Below are positions 27,473 to 36,797 of a stretch of 64,000 bases of DNA, piece after piece. The first letter of the stretch is position 1. Every line of letters begins with the position of its first letter. Origin of the DNA: Thermolongibacillus altinsuensis (GTDB taxonomy: Bacteria; Bacillota; Bacilli; Bacillales; Anoxybacillaceae); assembly GCF_004341205.1 (NCBI RefSeq), contig NZ_SLUL01000001.1, forward strand, positions 62,001 through 126,000, given 5' to 3'. The position numbers and the translations under genes are program-made. Below the pieces are notes generated by a model. It was not told the origin of the DNA, ran no database searches, and saw only the letters and a program-made list of their open reading frames with translations.

Positions 27473-27937
27473 ATGAAAGTATACGAAGGAAATTTAGTTG
27501 GCACAGGTTTAAAAATCGGCATTGTGGTGGCACGTTTTAACGAATTTATTACGAGCAAATTGCTTTCCGGTGCGCTTGATGGTTTAAAGCGTCACGGTGT
27601 TTCGGAAGAGGACATCGAAGTCGCATGGGTGCCTGGAGCGTTTGAAATTCCGCTTGTGGCGAAAAAAATGGCAGAATCGAAAAAGTATGATGCCATCATT
27701 ACGCTTGGAGCGGTCATTCGCGGAGCGACGAGCCATTATGACTATGTATGCAATGAAGTAGCGAAAGGAACGTCACAGGCGGCACTTTCTTCGGGGGTTC
27801 CGGTCATTTTTGGCGTGCTAACGACCGATACGATCGAGCAAGCGATTGAGCGAGCTGGGACAAAAGCAGGAAATAAAGGATGGGAAGCAGCCGTCAGTGC
27901 GATAGAAATGGCGAATGTCATGCGCACATTTTCTTAA
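27473..27937 (+). CDS. ribH: Lumazine synthase
   Basis: Condenses the RibD product with dihydroxybutanone phosphate; forms a 60-mer capsid in Bacillus with riboflavin synthase inside. 154 residues with [31 protein letters not shown] and GVLTTDT motifs. AAAAGGGGGAATG precedes ATG 27473. ribT follows after an 87-base spacer with a hairpin. Confidence 0.96.
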   Translation: MKVYEGNLVGTGLKIGIVVARFNEFITSKLLSGALDGLKRHGVSEEDIEVAWVPGAFEIPLVAKKMAESKKYDAIITLGAVIRGATSHYDYVCNEVAKGTSQAALSSGVPVIFGVLTTDTIEQAIERAGTKAGNKGWEAAVSAIEMANVMRTFS

Positions 27938-27953
27938 AAGAGGTTTAAAAAAA

Positions 27954-28368
<415 letters not shown>

Positions 28369-28369
<1 letters not shown>

Positions 28370-28402
28370 CAGGGATGCATCAGCGTCCCTGTTGTTTTTT
28401 TT
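28369..28402. terminator. Terminator between ribT and ypuF
   Basis: ACAGGGA (28369-28375) and TCCCTGT (28386-28392) with TTGTTTTTTTT after it; convergent ypuF stops inside at 28380. Confidence 0.8.
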
Positions 28403-28880
28403 GCTTTTGACGCTCGCGCTCGGCAATGACGTCGCTTCGATCGCGCAACATATGTTTATGAATGAGAAAGGCGTTCGTCATATCGCTCGGTTGCCCGAAA
28501 CGTCCACTGCAAGCGAGTTCGCATCTTTTTTTTAGATGTTGGTCGCGAAACGGAAGTTCGACATCTTTGTACGGAACGTTTGCTTCAATGTCTTTTTGTC
28601 GTGTGACTAAAAGCGCAAGTAATTTTTCCTCATCGAGCCCTAAGGAACGAATCGCTTCTTTTTCAGCGGTGAGAAGGCGAATCGCTTTTTCAAGCAATCG
28701 TTTTGCTCCGTTTCGATTGCCGCGCCGTTCATGATAAAACGCGACCGCCAATTGAATGAGTCCAATCCAGACTCGTTCACCGCTTTTTTTCCAATGTTCT
28801 TCTAGTATTTCATGACATTCAAAATAATCGCGATCGCCATGAAAATAGACGAGATAGTCGATATAAGCTTGTGGATACAA
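28380..28880 (-). CDS. ypuF: DUF309 protein YpuF
   Basis: A 166-residue helical protein with the DUF309 signature HGDRDYFECHEILEEHWK and WIGLIQLAVAFYHERRGN. Function unknown. I place the start at the second TTG (28880), giving the family N-terminus (YPQAYIDYL) 6 bases after the ribosome site GGGGGAG; an ATG at 28928 has no ribosome site. Divergent from scpA. Confidence 0.87.
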   Translation of the reverse strand: MYPQAYIDYLVYFHGDRDYFECHEILEEHWKKSGERVWIGLIQLAVAFYHERRGNRNGAKRLLEKAIRLLTAEKEAIRSLGLDEEKLLALLVTRQKDIEANVPYKDVELPFRDQHLKKRCELACSGRFGQPSDMTNAFLIHKHMLRDRSDVIAERERQKQKKQQGR

Positions 28881-28980
28881 CAAATGCTCCCCCTTTTTTT
28901 CAATGAAGCTATTTATTAATTGTACCATAATGAGATGAATTGTATTATACTAGTCTTTAGCGGTAAAGGTGGGGTAAAGC

Positions 28981-29712
28981 GTGCAATATCATGTGAAACT
29001 TGAATCGTTTGAAGGGCCGCTCGATTTGTTACTGCATTTAATTCATCGCTACGAAATTGATATTTATGACATCCCTGTCGCACAAATCACAGAACAATAC
29101 ATGGCGTACATTCATGCGATGCAAGAATTGCAGTTAGATGTGGCGAGCGAATATTTGGTTATGGCGGCAACGTTGTTAGAAATAAAAAGTAAAATGCTTT
29201 TACCAAAGCATGAAGAAGAGGCATTGGACGATGATGTGTTGGTCGAGGAGGAAGATCCTCGCGAGCAGTTAATGCAGCAATTGCTTGAGTACAAAAAATT
29301 TAAAGAAGCGGCGAAAGAGTTGCGCAAGCGCGAAGAAGAGCGGGCGCTTTTATTTACGAAACCGCCGAGCGATTTGAGCGCATATGTTGAAGCGAAATCG
29401 TTTCCTCCGCTTGATGTCGATTTGTATGATATGCTTGGCGCTTTGGCAAAATTGCTGCGCCGCAAAAAATTGCAAAAACCGCTTCATACGAAAGTGGCGC
29501 GCCAAGAAATTCCAATTGAACGAAGAATGGAAGAAATTTTGCAACAGCTGCAAAGCGGACAGCGAAAAAATTTTTATGATTTATTTCCATATTATGACCG
29601 CGAACATATCGTTGTCACATTTTTAGCGATTCTCGAATTAATGAAGCGAAAACAAATTATCATTGAACAGGAAAACAATTTTGCTGATTTGTATATTTCG
29701 TTGAGAAAGTGA
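28981..29712 (+). CDS. scpA: Segregation and condensation protein A (kleisin)
   Basis: Bridges the SMC heads of condensin with ScpB for chromosome segregation. 243 residues: N-terminal helical kleisin domain ([30 protein letters not shown] landmarks, shown in part), acidic middle near 75-90 (EEEDPREQL) and winged helix at the C-terminus ([16 protein letters not shown]). GTG 28981 follows AAAGGTGGGG. Unlike in B. subtilis, scpB does not follow at once: uppP is between. Confidence 0.95.
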   Translation: MQYHVKLESFEGPLDLLLHLIHRYEIDIYDIPVAQITEQYMAYIHAMQELQLDVASEYLVMAATLLEIKSKMLLPKHEEEALDDDVLVEEEDPREQLMQQLLEYKKFKEAAKELRKREEERALLFTKPPSDLSAYVEAKSFPPLDVDLYDMLGALAKLLRRKKLQKPLHTKVARQEIPIERRMEEILQQLQSGQRKNFYDLFPYYDREHIVVTFLAILELMKRKQIIIEQENNFADLYISLRK

Positions 29713-29722
29713 GGAGAAAAAG

Positions 29723-30502
29723 ATGTCTAAGATTGAAGCGTTTATTTTAGGATTGATTCAAGGATTGACAGAGTTTTTGCCCATTAGCAGCACCGGTCAT
29801 TTATATTTAGGACGACATTTATTCGGCTTGGATGAAGCAGGTTTGTTTTTAGATACGATGCTTCATATCGGAACGTTAGTAGCTGTATTTATCATTTATA
29901 AGCGTGAGCTTCTCCACGTGATAAAAAATCCGTTTAGCAAGCTCACCTTTTTATTGGTGATTGGAACGATTCCTGCTGTCGTTGTTGGTGTATTGTTCAA
30001 AGATTATTTTGAAGAAATTTCAAAAACAGGTGTTACGATCGGTTGGGAATTTTTAATTACAGGTATTTTTCTTTGGGCAGCCGATTCGATTAAAAATGGT
30101 TACAAGCGAATGGATGATATTACATATATGGATGCGTTTGTGATTGGAACGTTTCAAGCTGCTGCTATTTTCCCAGCGATTTCCCGTTCAGGATTAACGA
30201 TCGTTGCGGCATTGATTCGGAAACTGGATCGCGAAACAGCGGCGTATTTTTCTTTTCTATTGTCGACACCAGCCATTGTGGGAGCGATTTTGCTGCAATC
30301 GATCGATTTAGCAAAAGGGAATGTCGAACAAATTAGCATGTCTTCGCTCATGATTGGTTTAATATCATCAGCCGTGTTTGGTTATTTGGCAGTGAAATGG
30401 ATGATCGATTATTTAAAGAAACATTCGCTAAAAGTATTCGCTGTCTATGTTTGGATTCTTGGCATCGTTATTCTTTCATTCCAAATGACGGGGCGATTTT
30501 AG
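29723..30502 (+). CDS. uppP: Undecaprenyl-diphosphatase, BacA/UppP family
   Basis: Dephosphorylates undecaprenyl diphosphate to recycle the wall lipid carrier and gives bacitracin tolerance. The 259-residue polytopic protein has about eight helices, motif 1 GLTEFLPISSTGHLYLG and motif 2 FPAISRSGLTI (with Ala instead of the usual Gly in PGxSRSG). AGGAGAAAAAG precedes ATG 29723. It is placed 10 bases after scpA and 22 bases before scpB, and so looks like an operon member, which is not the usual arrangement. Confidence 0.93.
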   Translation: MSKIEAFILGLIQGLTEFLPISSTGHLYLGRHLFGLDEAGLFLDTMLHIGTLVAVFIIYKRELLHVIKNPFSKLTFLLVIGTIPAVVVGVLFKDYFEEISKTGVTIGWEFLITGIFLWAADSIKNGYKRMDDITYMDAFVIGTFQAAAIFPAISRSGLTIVAALIRKLDRETAAYFSFLLSTPAIVGAILLQSIDLAKGNVEQISMSSLMIGLISSAVFGYLAVKWMIDYLKKHSLKVFAVYVWILGIVILSFQMTGRF

Positions 30503-30524
30503 CGGCAGGGAGCAGTGAGGAACG

Positions 30525-31103
30525 ATGGAGAAAAAAGCGATCATTGAAGCGCTTTTATTTGCATCAGGTGAGGAAGGGCTGTCGCATAAACAAATTGCTG
30601 CAGCGTTAGAAATCAGCGAAGAAGAAGTGAGTGAATTAATCGAACAGCTGAAACAAGCTTATGAACAGGAAGAACGAGGAATTATGCTTGTTGAAATGGC
30701 GGGGACCCTTCAACTTGTAACGAAAAAAGAATATGCCCCTTATTTGCAAAAGCTCGTTGAGTCACCGACGACTTCTTCCTTGTCCCAAGCCGCGCTTGAA
30801 ACGCTGGCGATCATCGCGTATCGCCAGCCGATTACGCGGGCGGAAATTGAAGAAATTCGCGGCGTGAAAAGCGATAAGCCGCTTCAAACGCTTTTAGCCA
30901 AAGCGCTTATTAAAGAAGTCGGACGAGCGGAAGGAACAGGAAGACCCATTTTGTATGGAACGACGAAAGAGTTTTTAGATTATTTTGGGTTAAAGACGTT
31001 AGATGAATTGCCGCCGCTTCCGGAATTTAATGAAGAGGATGAAGAAAAAGAAGCCGATTTATTTTTTGAGAAACTGAGCGAACAGTTGACAGTAGGCGAG
31101 TAA
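30525..31103 (+). CDS. scpB: Segregation and condensation protein B
   Basis: Dimer of tandem winged-helix domains that stabilises ScpA in the SMC complex. 192 residues with [18 protein letters not shown] near the start and [38 protein letters not shown] in the middle (landmarks only in part). GTGAGGAACG precedes ATG 30525. A terminator hairpin starts at its last codons. Confidence 0.95.
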   Translation: MEKKAIIEALLFASGEEGLSHKQIAAALEISEEEVSELIEQLKQAYEQEERGIMLVEMAGTLQLVTKKEYAPYLQKLVESPTTSSLSQAALETLAIIAYRQPITRAEIEEIRGVKSDKPLQTLLAKALIKEVGRAEGTGRPILYGTTKEFLDYFGLKTLDELPPLPEFNEEDEEKEADLFFEKLSEQLTVGE

Positions 31104-31128
31104 ACAAAGCTCGCCTTCTTTTTATTTT
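31095..31128 (+). terminator. scpB terminator
   Basis: GGCGAG / CTCGCC stem with a 9-base loop, then TTCTTTTTATTTTT. Confidence 0.8.
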
Positions 31129-31204
31129 TATAAAACTTTTCGCATTATTCATAATTTATGGTAATATAAAAGTAATCTTTTGATTGATAAAAAGGGGTGT
31201 CGCG

Positions 31205-31624
31205 ATGAAGATTGTCGCATGTCGAGGCTATGAATTAGAAAAAGCACAGCCGAATACGTCAGAAGACTTTTTTAACCGTTCCGAGGTGACGTTTATTGAT
31301 GATGACGGGACGGAAAGAACGCTTCATGTGTTATATGTGCGCTATTTTGATGAACAGTTTACAAAATGGACGCCGTATGAGCAAGATCCGCTTTTCAAGG
31401 TAGGTGAGCGCGACGTCTTTTTTAAAGATATTGTGGCTCTTGTTTGCTTGTTAAAAAATCCAGCTTTTCGTCAGCGAAAGCGCGTATATATCAATGACGA
31501 ACAACAATTTGGAAGCTATTTTGCCGATTTTCAGTTTGAGCGTTTACAAGATGTTTTCGAAGCGCTTGAAACGAAAAAAGGTTATGAATTGAAGTCGCCG
31601 CTCTTGTTTATTGCACAACCGTAA
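31205..31624 (+). CDS. Protein of unknown function, 139 residues
   Basis: A soluble protein not recognised. It starts MKIVACRGYELEKAQPNTSEDF, and has a mixed alpha/beta pattern rich in aromatic and acidic residues (EVTFIDDDGTERTLHVLYVRYFD in the middle, DEQQFGSYF later). No membrane helix, signal or cysteine motif. AAAAAGGGGTG precedes ATG 31205; the open frame continues to 31184 without a ribosome site. ypuI follows after 16 bases, so the two are probably co-transcribed. Not present here in B. subtilis. Confidence 0.8.
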   Translation: MKIVACRGYELEKAQPNTSEDFFNRSEVTFIDDDGTERTLHVLYVRYFDEQFTKWTPYEQDPLFKVGERDVFFKDIVALVCLLKNPAFRQRKRVYINDEQQFGSYFADFQFERLQDVFEALETKKGYELKSPLLFIAQP

Positions 31625-31640
31625 AAAGGGGGAATCCTTT

Positions 31641-32129
31641 GTGGGCAATACGATCGTACTGAATCAAACGAAGCAAGTGAAAGAGTTTTTGCAAAAAGTG
31701 GTGAACGCGATTTCTCATTATTTGAATGAAACAACTCTTTCGCAAATGCTCGAGGAGCAGGCAGGCGACCGCGCTTATTACGAAGCGCTTTTAAGCGATT
31801 TGCGCCGCTTGGTTGTTTATTGCGAGGAAGGGCTTGAAGCATGCCGCATCGTTTTACAAGAAGAACCGTTCCGTAAAGCGGCTGCGGAGATGACACTTTA
31901 TAAAATTTATCATTCGTGCATTGCTGAATTTTTTACACCAAAACATGATTTATGGTATGAAGATAGCCGCTCGGCATATACCGGACGAAATTCAATTAAG
32001 TTTCGCCAGAGCGTTCCCGTTTCGCTTGAGCAATTGCTTCGTTCGCTTGAGAGCGATTTCCAAGCGATGCGCGAGGAATTGGAATTTTACGAGACCGATT
32101 ATCGAACAAAAATGATTCAATCGCAATGA
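31641..32129 (+). CDS. ypuI: YpuI-like protein (DUF3907)
   Basis: A 162-residue helical cytosolic protein of unknown function. Position between scpB and dacB and the pattern KEFLQKVVNAISHYLNETTL, YEDSRSAYTGRNSIKF match Bacillus YpuI. GTG 31641 follows GGGGGAATCC; upstream frame to 31611 overlaps the previous gene. Confidence 0.87.
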   Translation: MGNTIVLNQTKQVKEFLQKVVNAISHYLNETTLSQMLEEQAGDRAYYEALLSDLRRLVVYCEEGLEACRIVLQEEPFRKAAAEMTLYKIYHSCIAEFFTPKHDLWYEDSRSAYTGRNSIKFRQSVPVSLEQLLRSLESDFQAMREELEFYETDYRTKMIQSQ

Positions 32130-32130
32130 G

Positions 32131-32159
32131 GAAGCTGAGACATTCAGCTTCTTTTTTTA
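32131..32159 (+). terminator. ypuI terminator
   Basis: GAAGCTGA / TCAGCTTC perfect 8-bp stem, loop GACAT, then CTTTTTTTA. Confidence 0.85.
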
Positions 32160-32218
32160 TCAACAAAAAAGTCGTTGCGGCATACGATGAGATGATAAAA
32201 AAATGCGGGGGAATTTGT

Positions 32219-33016
32219 ATGCAGCGATATATCGATGAAGTGCGGGCATGGACGGAACAAATGGAACCGTTTGTGCGCGAGGAGGAAGATTTAGAAAAGG
32301 AATTGGCACAATTGATTGCTGAACTGGAAGCGAGCGATGTCCGTCACATTCAGCAAAAAGTGGAGAATCTGTACATGGAAGTGGAGAATCGAATGAAACG
32401 CCAGGCGGTGCCGATTGGCGGCCATACGTTGCCGCCGCTTCCGTATCGTTACGATGCGCTTGAGCCATTTATTTCTGCGGAGATTATGCGCTTGCATCAT
32501 ACGAAACATCATCAAAGCTATGTTGATGGGTTAAATAAAGCAGAAAAAATGATGAAGCGAGCGCGTGAGGCCAACGATTACGACCTTTTAAAACATTGGG
32601 AGCGCGAAGCGGCGTTTCATGGCTCGGGACATTATTTACACACAATTTTTTGGAGAAATATGAAGCCAAAGGGTGGAGGAAAGCCAAAAGGGGAATTGCT
32701 TCGTCAAATCGAGCGCGATTTTGGCAGCTTTGACGCATTTCAAAAACATTTTACGGAGGCGGCAAAAAGTGTGGAAGGAGTCGGTTGGGCGCTTCTCGTT
32801 TGGTCGCCAATGGCTCGTCGGCTCGAAATTTTACAGGCGGAAAAGCATCAAAACTTAACGCAATGGACGACCGTTCCGTTGCTTGTACTCGATGTTTGGG
32901 AGCATGCCTATTATTTGCAGTATAAAAACGAGCGCAGCTCTTACATTGAAAATTGGTGGAATGTTGTAAACTGGGATGATGTCGCGCATCGCTTGGAAGA
33001 GGCAAGAAAAAGATAA
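32219..33016 (+). CDS. sodF: Iron/manganese superoxide dismutase with N-terminal extension
   Basis: Converts superoxide to peroxide and oxygen. Of 265 residues, about 66-265 form the SOD fold: HTLPPLPYRYDALEPFI, first ligand in RLHHTKHHQSYVDGLN (H93 by alignment), second in FHGSGHYLHTIFW, and DVWEHAYYLQY with the Asp and His ligands. The first 65 residues are an extra charged helical stretch as in B. subtilis SodF, and not in SodA. No signal peptide. GGGGGAATTTGT precedes ATG 32219. Metal preference cannot be told from sequence alone. Confidence 0.9.
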   Translation: MQRYIDEVRAWTEQMEPFVREEEDLEKELAQLIAELEASDVRHIQQKVENLYMEVENRMKRQAVPIGGHTLPPLPYRYDALEPFISAEIMRLHHTKHHQSYVDGLNKAEKMMKRAREANDYDLLKHWEREAAFHGSGHYLHTIFWRNMKPKGGGKPKGELLRQIERDFGSFDAFQKHFTEAAKSVEGVGWALLVWSPMARRLEILQAEKHQNLTQWTTVPLLVLDVWEHAYYLQYKNERSSYIENWWNVVNWDDVAHRLEEARKR

Positions 33017-33042
33017 GGTCACTGTATGTGGCCTTTTTTTAT
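33014..33042 (+). terminator. sodF terminator
   Basis: AAGGTCAC / GTGGCCTT imperfect stem with a 5-base loop then TTTTTTA. Confidence 0.7.
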
Positions 33043-33044
33043 TA

Positions 33045-33072
33045 GCATATATGCTTGTCTTGTGCATACACT
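33045..33072 (+). promoter_or_regulatory. sigma-E promoter of dacB
   Basis: GCATATA (33045-33051, one mismatch to KMATATT), 13 bases, CATACACT (33065-33072, full match to CATACAMT). dacB is a sigma-E gene in B. subtilis. Confidence 0.75.
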
Positions 33073-33102
33073 TGTACAAAACGGACAAAGGAATGAGGTT
33101 GC

Positions 33103-34233
33103 ATGCGATTGATTCAGCGATGGATGGCGGCAGTGATGGCGCTCTTCCTTTTCTTTTCCGCTCTTCCTGAGGTAAAAGCGATGTCGGTTAGTGCCAAAAG
33201 CGCGATTTTAATGGAACAGTCGACAGGAAGAGTACTATTTGAAAAAGATGCGCATACAAAGCGGCGTATTGCCAGTATTACAAAAATTATGACGGCCATT
33301 TTAGCGATTGAATCAGGAAAAATGGACGAGATGGTGACGGTGAGCGAACGGGCGGTGCAAACGGAAGGCTCGTCCATTTATTTGAAGCCGAATGAAAAAA
33401 TTGAATTAAAACATTTAGTGTATGGGCTCATGCTTCGTTCAGGCAACGATGCGGCAGTGGCAATTGCCGAACATGTCGGAGGAAGCGTCGAGGGGTTTGT
33501 TTTTTTAATGAATGAAAAAGCGGCGCAAATCGGAATGAGAAATACCGAATTTGCGAATCCGCACGGGTTAGATGATGCGGAAAATCACTATTCGACTGCT
33601 TACGATATGGCGCTGTTAATGCGTTATGCGATGCAAAATAAGCAGTTTCGCAAAATTTCCGGAACGAAAGTGCATCGAGCGCCCAATCCTGAAGAAAAAT
33701 GGGATCGGATTTGGCGCAATAAAAATAAATTGCTTACCAATTTGTATGAATATTGTACAGGCGGAAAAACAGGGTATACGAAACGGGCGAAACGAACGCT
33801 TGTAACGACCGCTTCGAAAGATGCAATGGATTTAATTGCGGTGACGATTAACGCGGGGGATGACTGGAACGATCACATTGCCATGTATGAGCACGGATTC
33901 GATCATTATATGATGACGAAAATTTCGGCAGATGACATTGTTGAAGATATCGATGATCCTTTTTATAAAAAACGATTGTTTGTTGCTCGTGATTTCCTTT
34001 ATCCATTGACAGAAAAAGAGCAGTCGTTGGTGCACATCAAACGGCAATTGCTAAAGCCGCGCAAGGATTGGAGCAAAAAAGATGTTCCGAATGTTGTCGG
34101 ACGCGCACAGTTGTATATTGGCGATGAAAAGGTTGATGAAATGCCAATTTTTTATGAAAACGGACAAACGAAAAAGGAAAAGAATTCGTTCTTTCACTTG
34201 TTCCGTTTTTTAGGTGTGGGGCGCAATGGTTAA
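33103..34233 (+). CDS. dacB: Sporulation D-alanyl-D-alanine carboxypeptidase DacB (PBP5*)
   Basis: Trims cortex peptidoglycan peptides from the mother-cell side and limits cross-linking. The 376 residues have a signal peptide (about 1-26, MALFLFFSALPEVKA) and motifs S58-x-x-K61, S113-G-N and K222-T-G. The C-terminal part carries the extra beta domain. GAGG precedes ATG 33103 at short spacing. Followed by spmA with an 8-base overlap; dacB-spmA-spmB is the sigma-E operon of cortex maturation. Confidence 0.93.
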   Translation: MRLIQRWMAAVMALFLFFSALPEVKAMSVSAKSAILMEQSTGRVLFEKDAHTKRRIASITKIMTAILAIESGKMDEMVTVSERAVQTEGSSIYLKPNEKIELKHLVYGLMLRSGNDAAVAIAEHVGGSVEGFVFLMNEKAAQIGMRNTEFANPHGLDDAENHYSTAYDMALLMRYAMQNKQFRKISGTKVHRAPNPEEKWDRIWRNKNKLLTNLYEYCTGGKTGYTKRAKRTLVTTASKDAMDLIAVTINAGDDWNDHIAMYEHGFDHYMMTKISADDIVEDIDDPFYKKRLFVARDFLYPLTEKEQSLVHIKRQLLKPRKDWSKKDVPNVVGRAQLYIGDEKVDEMPIFYENGQTKKEKNSFFHLFRFLGVGRNG

Positions 34234-34816
34234 TGTCATTTGGGTGATGATGGCGCTTGTTGGCATTGTGTTTGCGGCGTTGAACGGAACGATTCGTGAA
34301 GTGAATGAGGCGGTATTTCAAAGCGCTAAAGAAGCGGTGACGATCAGCATCGGGATGATCAGCGTGCTCGTTTTTTGGCTCGGTTTAATGAAAATTGCGG
34401 AGATGTCTGGATTGCTTTCTGCTCTCGCTCGCTTATGCAAGCCGTTTGTACGGCGGCTTTTTCCTGAAGTGCCGGCAAACCATCCTGCGCTCGGTTATAT
34501 TTTATCGAATATGATTGCGAACATGTTTGGTCTTGGCAACGCAGCGACGCCGCTCGGCATTAAGGCGATGGAGGAATTAAAAAAACTAAATGGAGATCGC
34601 GATACCGCCAGCCGTTCGATGGTTACTTTTTTAGCCATCAATACGTCAAGCATTACGTTGATTCCTGCGACGGTCATTTCGATTCGCATGACATACCATT
34701 CCGCTTCTCCCGGAGAAATTATCGGTACGACGTTTGTCGCTTCGCTTTTTTCCACGATCGCCGCCATTATGATCGATCGATGGTTTTACATACGCCGGCG
34801 CAAAAAAGGGGGATAA
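34226..34816 (+). CDS. spmA: Spore maturation protein A
   Basis: Membrane protein of the nucleoside recognition (Gate) family needed for spore dehydration and heat resistance; 196 residues, equal to B. subtilis. About five helices; NMIANMFGLGNAATPLG is the family core. Start ATG 34226 overlaps the dacB end by 8 bases, with GGGGCGCA before it. Confidence 0.94.
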   Translation: MVNVIWVMMALVGIVFAALNGTIREVNEAVFQSAKEAVTISIGMISVLVFWLGLMKIAEMSGLLSALARLCKPFVRRLFPEVPANHPALGYILSNMIANMFGLGNAATPLGIKAMEELKKLNGDRDTASRSMVTFLAINTSSITLIPATVISIRMTYHSASPGEIIGTTFVASLFSTIAAIMIDRWFYIRRRKKGG

Positions 34817-34819
34817 TGT

Positions 34820-35353
34820 GTGCAAATTGTACAGCTCATTTCGCTTTGGTTGATTCCAAGTATCATCGCATTTGTCTTACTGTACGGAACGTATAAGCGT
34901 GTGCCGACGTATGAAGCGTTTGTAGAGGGAGGAAAAGAAGGAATTCAAATCGCTTTCTCTCTTATTCCGTATTTGGTCGGCATGCTCGTGTCGATTGCGA
35001 TTTTTCGCACATCGGGGGCGCTCGATTATTTTATTCAATTTGTGAAACCGCTCGTAGATCCGTTTGGCCTTCCCTCGGAGGTGATTCCGTTGGCGATCAT
35101 TCGTCCGATTTCCGGCACCGCTTCCCTTGGCATTGTGACGGATTTAATTGCAACGTACGGGCCCGATTCGTTCATCGGACGGCTTGCTTCAACGATTCAA
35201 GGAAGCACCGAAACGACGCTTTATGTGCTTACCGTCTACTTTGGAGCTGTCGGGATTCGAAAAATGGGAGATGCGTTAAAAGTCGGCTTGCTTGCAGATG
35301 CGATTAGTTTCATTTTATCTTTTTTTATAGTATTATTAATCTTTGGACGATAA
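34820..35353 (+). CDS. spmB: Spore maturation protein B
   Basis: Partner of SpmA, same Gate family, 177 residues. Helical with GTASLGIVTDLIATYGPDSFIGR and TETTLYVLTVYFGAVGI in the core. GTG 34820 is 3 bases after the spmA stop with AAAAAGGGGGA upstream. Followed by a terminator. Confidence 0.95.
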   Translation: MQIVQLISLWLIPSIIAFVLLYGTYKRVPTYEAFVEGGKEGIQIAFSLIPYLVGMLVSIAIFRTSGALDYFIQFVKPLVDPFGLPSEVIPLAIIRPISGTASLGIVTDLIATYGPDSFIGRLASTIQGSTETTLYVLTVYFGAVGIRKMGDALKVGLLADAISFILSFFIVLLIFGR

Positions 35354-35386
35354 GCGATCCGTTTGCGATCGCTTTTCTTATTTTTG
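35352..35386 (+). terminator. spmB terminator
   Basis: AAGCGATC / GATCGCTT perfect stem, then TTCTTATTTTT. Confidence 0.88.
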
Positions 35387-35431
35387 AACTCGTTTCACGA
35401 ATGTGGTAAAAATAAAATGAGGTGAGTGACA

Positions 35432-36169
35432 ATGGAACGATTGCAGAAAGTAATTGCACACGCAGGAGTGGCTTCGCGGCGCAAAGCGGAGCAACTTATT
35501 TTGGAGGGAAAAGTAAAAGTAAACGGAAAAGTTGTAACGGAGCTTGGCGTGAAAGTAGGCCCGCAAGATAAAGTAGAAGTGAACGGCATTCCGATCGAAC
35601 GAGAGGAGCCTGTTTATTATTTGTTGTATAAGCCTCGCGGTGTCATTTCAAGCGTTAAAGATGATAAAGGAAGAAAAGTCGTGACGGACTTTTTGAAAGA
35701 AGTGGACAAGCGCGTTTATCCAGTTGGACGGTTAGATTATGATACGTCAGGTTTATTGCTGCTGACAAACGATGGCGAATTTGCGAACTTGTTAATGCAT
35801 CCGCGCTATGAAATTGAAAAAGTGTATATCGCGAAAGTGAAAGGAATTCCGACGCGCGAAAAGTTAAAGCAATTGGAGCGCGGAATTGAGTTAGAAGATG
35901 GCATGACCGCTCCAGCGAAAGCAAAAATGTTGTCGTTTGATAAACGGAAAAAAACAGCGATTGTTGAGCTGCGCATTCACGAGGGGCGCAATCGGCAAGT
36001 GCGCCGCATGTTCGAAGCGATTGGACATGAAGTATTAAAGCTGAAACGCGAGCGTTATGCGTTTTTAGATTTAAAGGGGCTAAATCCAGGGGAATATCGT
36101 GAACTTTCGCCGCATGAAGTGAAACAGTTGCGCGCGCTTGCGTTATCAGGTTCCATTCACGGAAAATAA
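35432..36169 (+). CDS. rluB: 23S rRNA pseudouridine synthase RluB
   Basis: Makes a pseudouridine in helix 89-90 of 23S rRNA. 245 residues: S4 RNA-binding domain at 1-60 (RLQKVIAHAGVASRRKAEQLI), catalytic Asp in GRLDYDTSGLLLLTNDG, and HEGRNRQVRRM in the C-terminal part. ATG 35432 follows GAGGTGAG; GTG 35426 would overlap that site. ypuL of B. subtilis. Confidence 0.93.
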   Translation: MERLQKVIAHAGVASRRKAEQLILEGKVKVNGKVVTELGVKVGPQDKVEVNGIPIEREEPVYYLLYKPRGVISSVKDDKGRKVVTDFLKEVDKRVYPVGRLDYDTSGLLLLTNDGEFANLLMHPRYEIEKVYIAKVKGIPTREKLKQLERGIELEDGMTAPAKAKMLSFDKRKKTAIVELRIHEGRNRQVRRMFEAIGHEVLKLKRERYAFLDLKGLNPGEYRELSPHEVKQLRALALSGSIHGK

Positions 36170-36170
36170 T

Positions 36171-36227
36171 TTTGTCACATTTTGTTCACATAATTTTCAT
36201 TATTTGCATGGTGACGATTAGTATAAT
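36171..36227 (+). promoter_or_regulatory. resA promoter region with ResD-like repeats
   Basis: TTTGTCACA (36171) and TTTGTTCACA (36181) are tandem near-repeats upstream of a -10 TATAAT at 36222-36227 that lacks a good -35. In B. subtilis the resABC promoter is activated by ResD; the repeats are candidate ResD sites. Confidence 0.45.
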
Positions 36228-36263
36228 TGAGGATGATGAAAACGGTAACGGGAGAGTTATGCG

Positions 36264-36785
36264 ATGAAAACAAAGCGATTTTGGTTACGAACCGCTATTT
36301 TAGCTTTGATGGTGGCAGCGATTGGCTATACGATTTATGCGAACTTTTTTACGGAAAAGACGAGCGTGAAAATCGGCGATGAAGCGCCCGATTTTGTGTT
36401 GACTGACTTAAACGGAAATAAGCATCGCTTATCCGATTATCGCGGCAAAGGTGTATTTTTAAACTTCTGGGGAACATGGTGCAAGCCGTGTGAAAAAGAA
36501 ATGCCGTATATGAATAAACAATATGAAGTATATAAGAAAAAAGGAGTCGAAGTGCTTGCTGTGAATGTCGGTGAGTCGGAGTTAAGCGTGAAAAAATTTG
36601 TTGAGCGATTCGGCTTAACATTTCCTGTCGTCATCGACAAACAAGATCAAGTGATGAATGCGTATGACATTGGTCCGCTTCCGACTACCTTTTTAATTGA
36701 TAAAAACGGAAAGATTGTCGATATTATTACAGGAACGATGACAGAAAGCATGGTGCAACAATATATGGAACGAATTCAACCGTAA
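36264..36785 (+). CDS. resA: Extracytoplasmic thioredoxin-like ResA
   Basis: Reduces the disulfide of apocytochrome c CXXCH on the outer face of the membrane before heme attachment. 173 residues: membrane anchor 8-28 then a TlpA-type thioredoxin fold with W72-C73-K-P-C76. ATG 36264 follows GGGAGAG. resB follows after 12 bases. Upstream repeats suggest control by ResD. Confidence 0.95.
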   Translation: MKTKRFWLRTAILALMVAAIGYTIYANFFTEKTSVKIGDEAPDFVLTDLNGNKHRLSDYRGKGVFLNFWGTWCKPCEKEMPYMNKQYEVYKKKGVEVLAVNVGESELSVKKFVERFGLTFPVVIDKQDQVMNAYDIGPLPTTFLIDKNGKIVDIITGTMTESMVQQYMERIQP

Positions 36786-36797
36786 GGAGTTTTAGAA

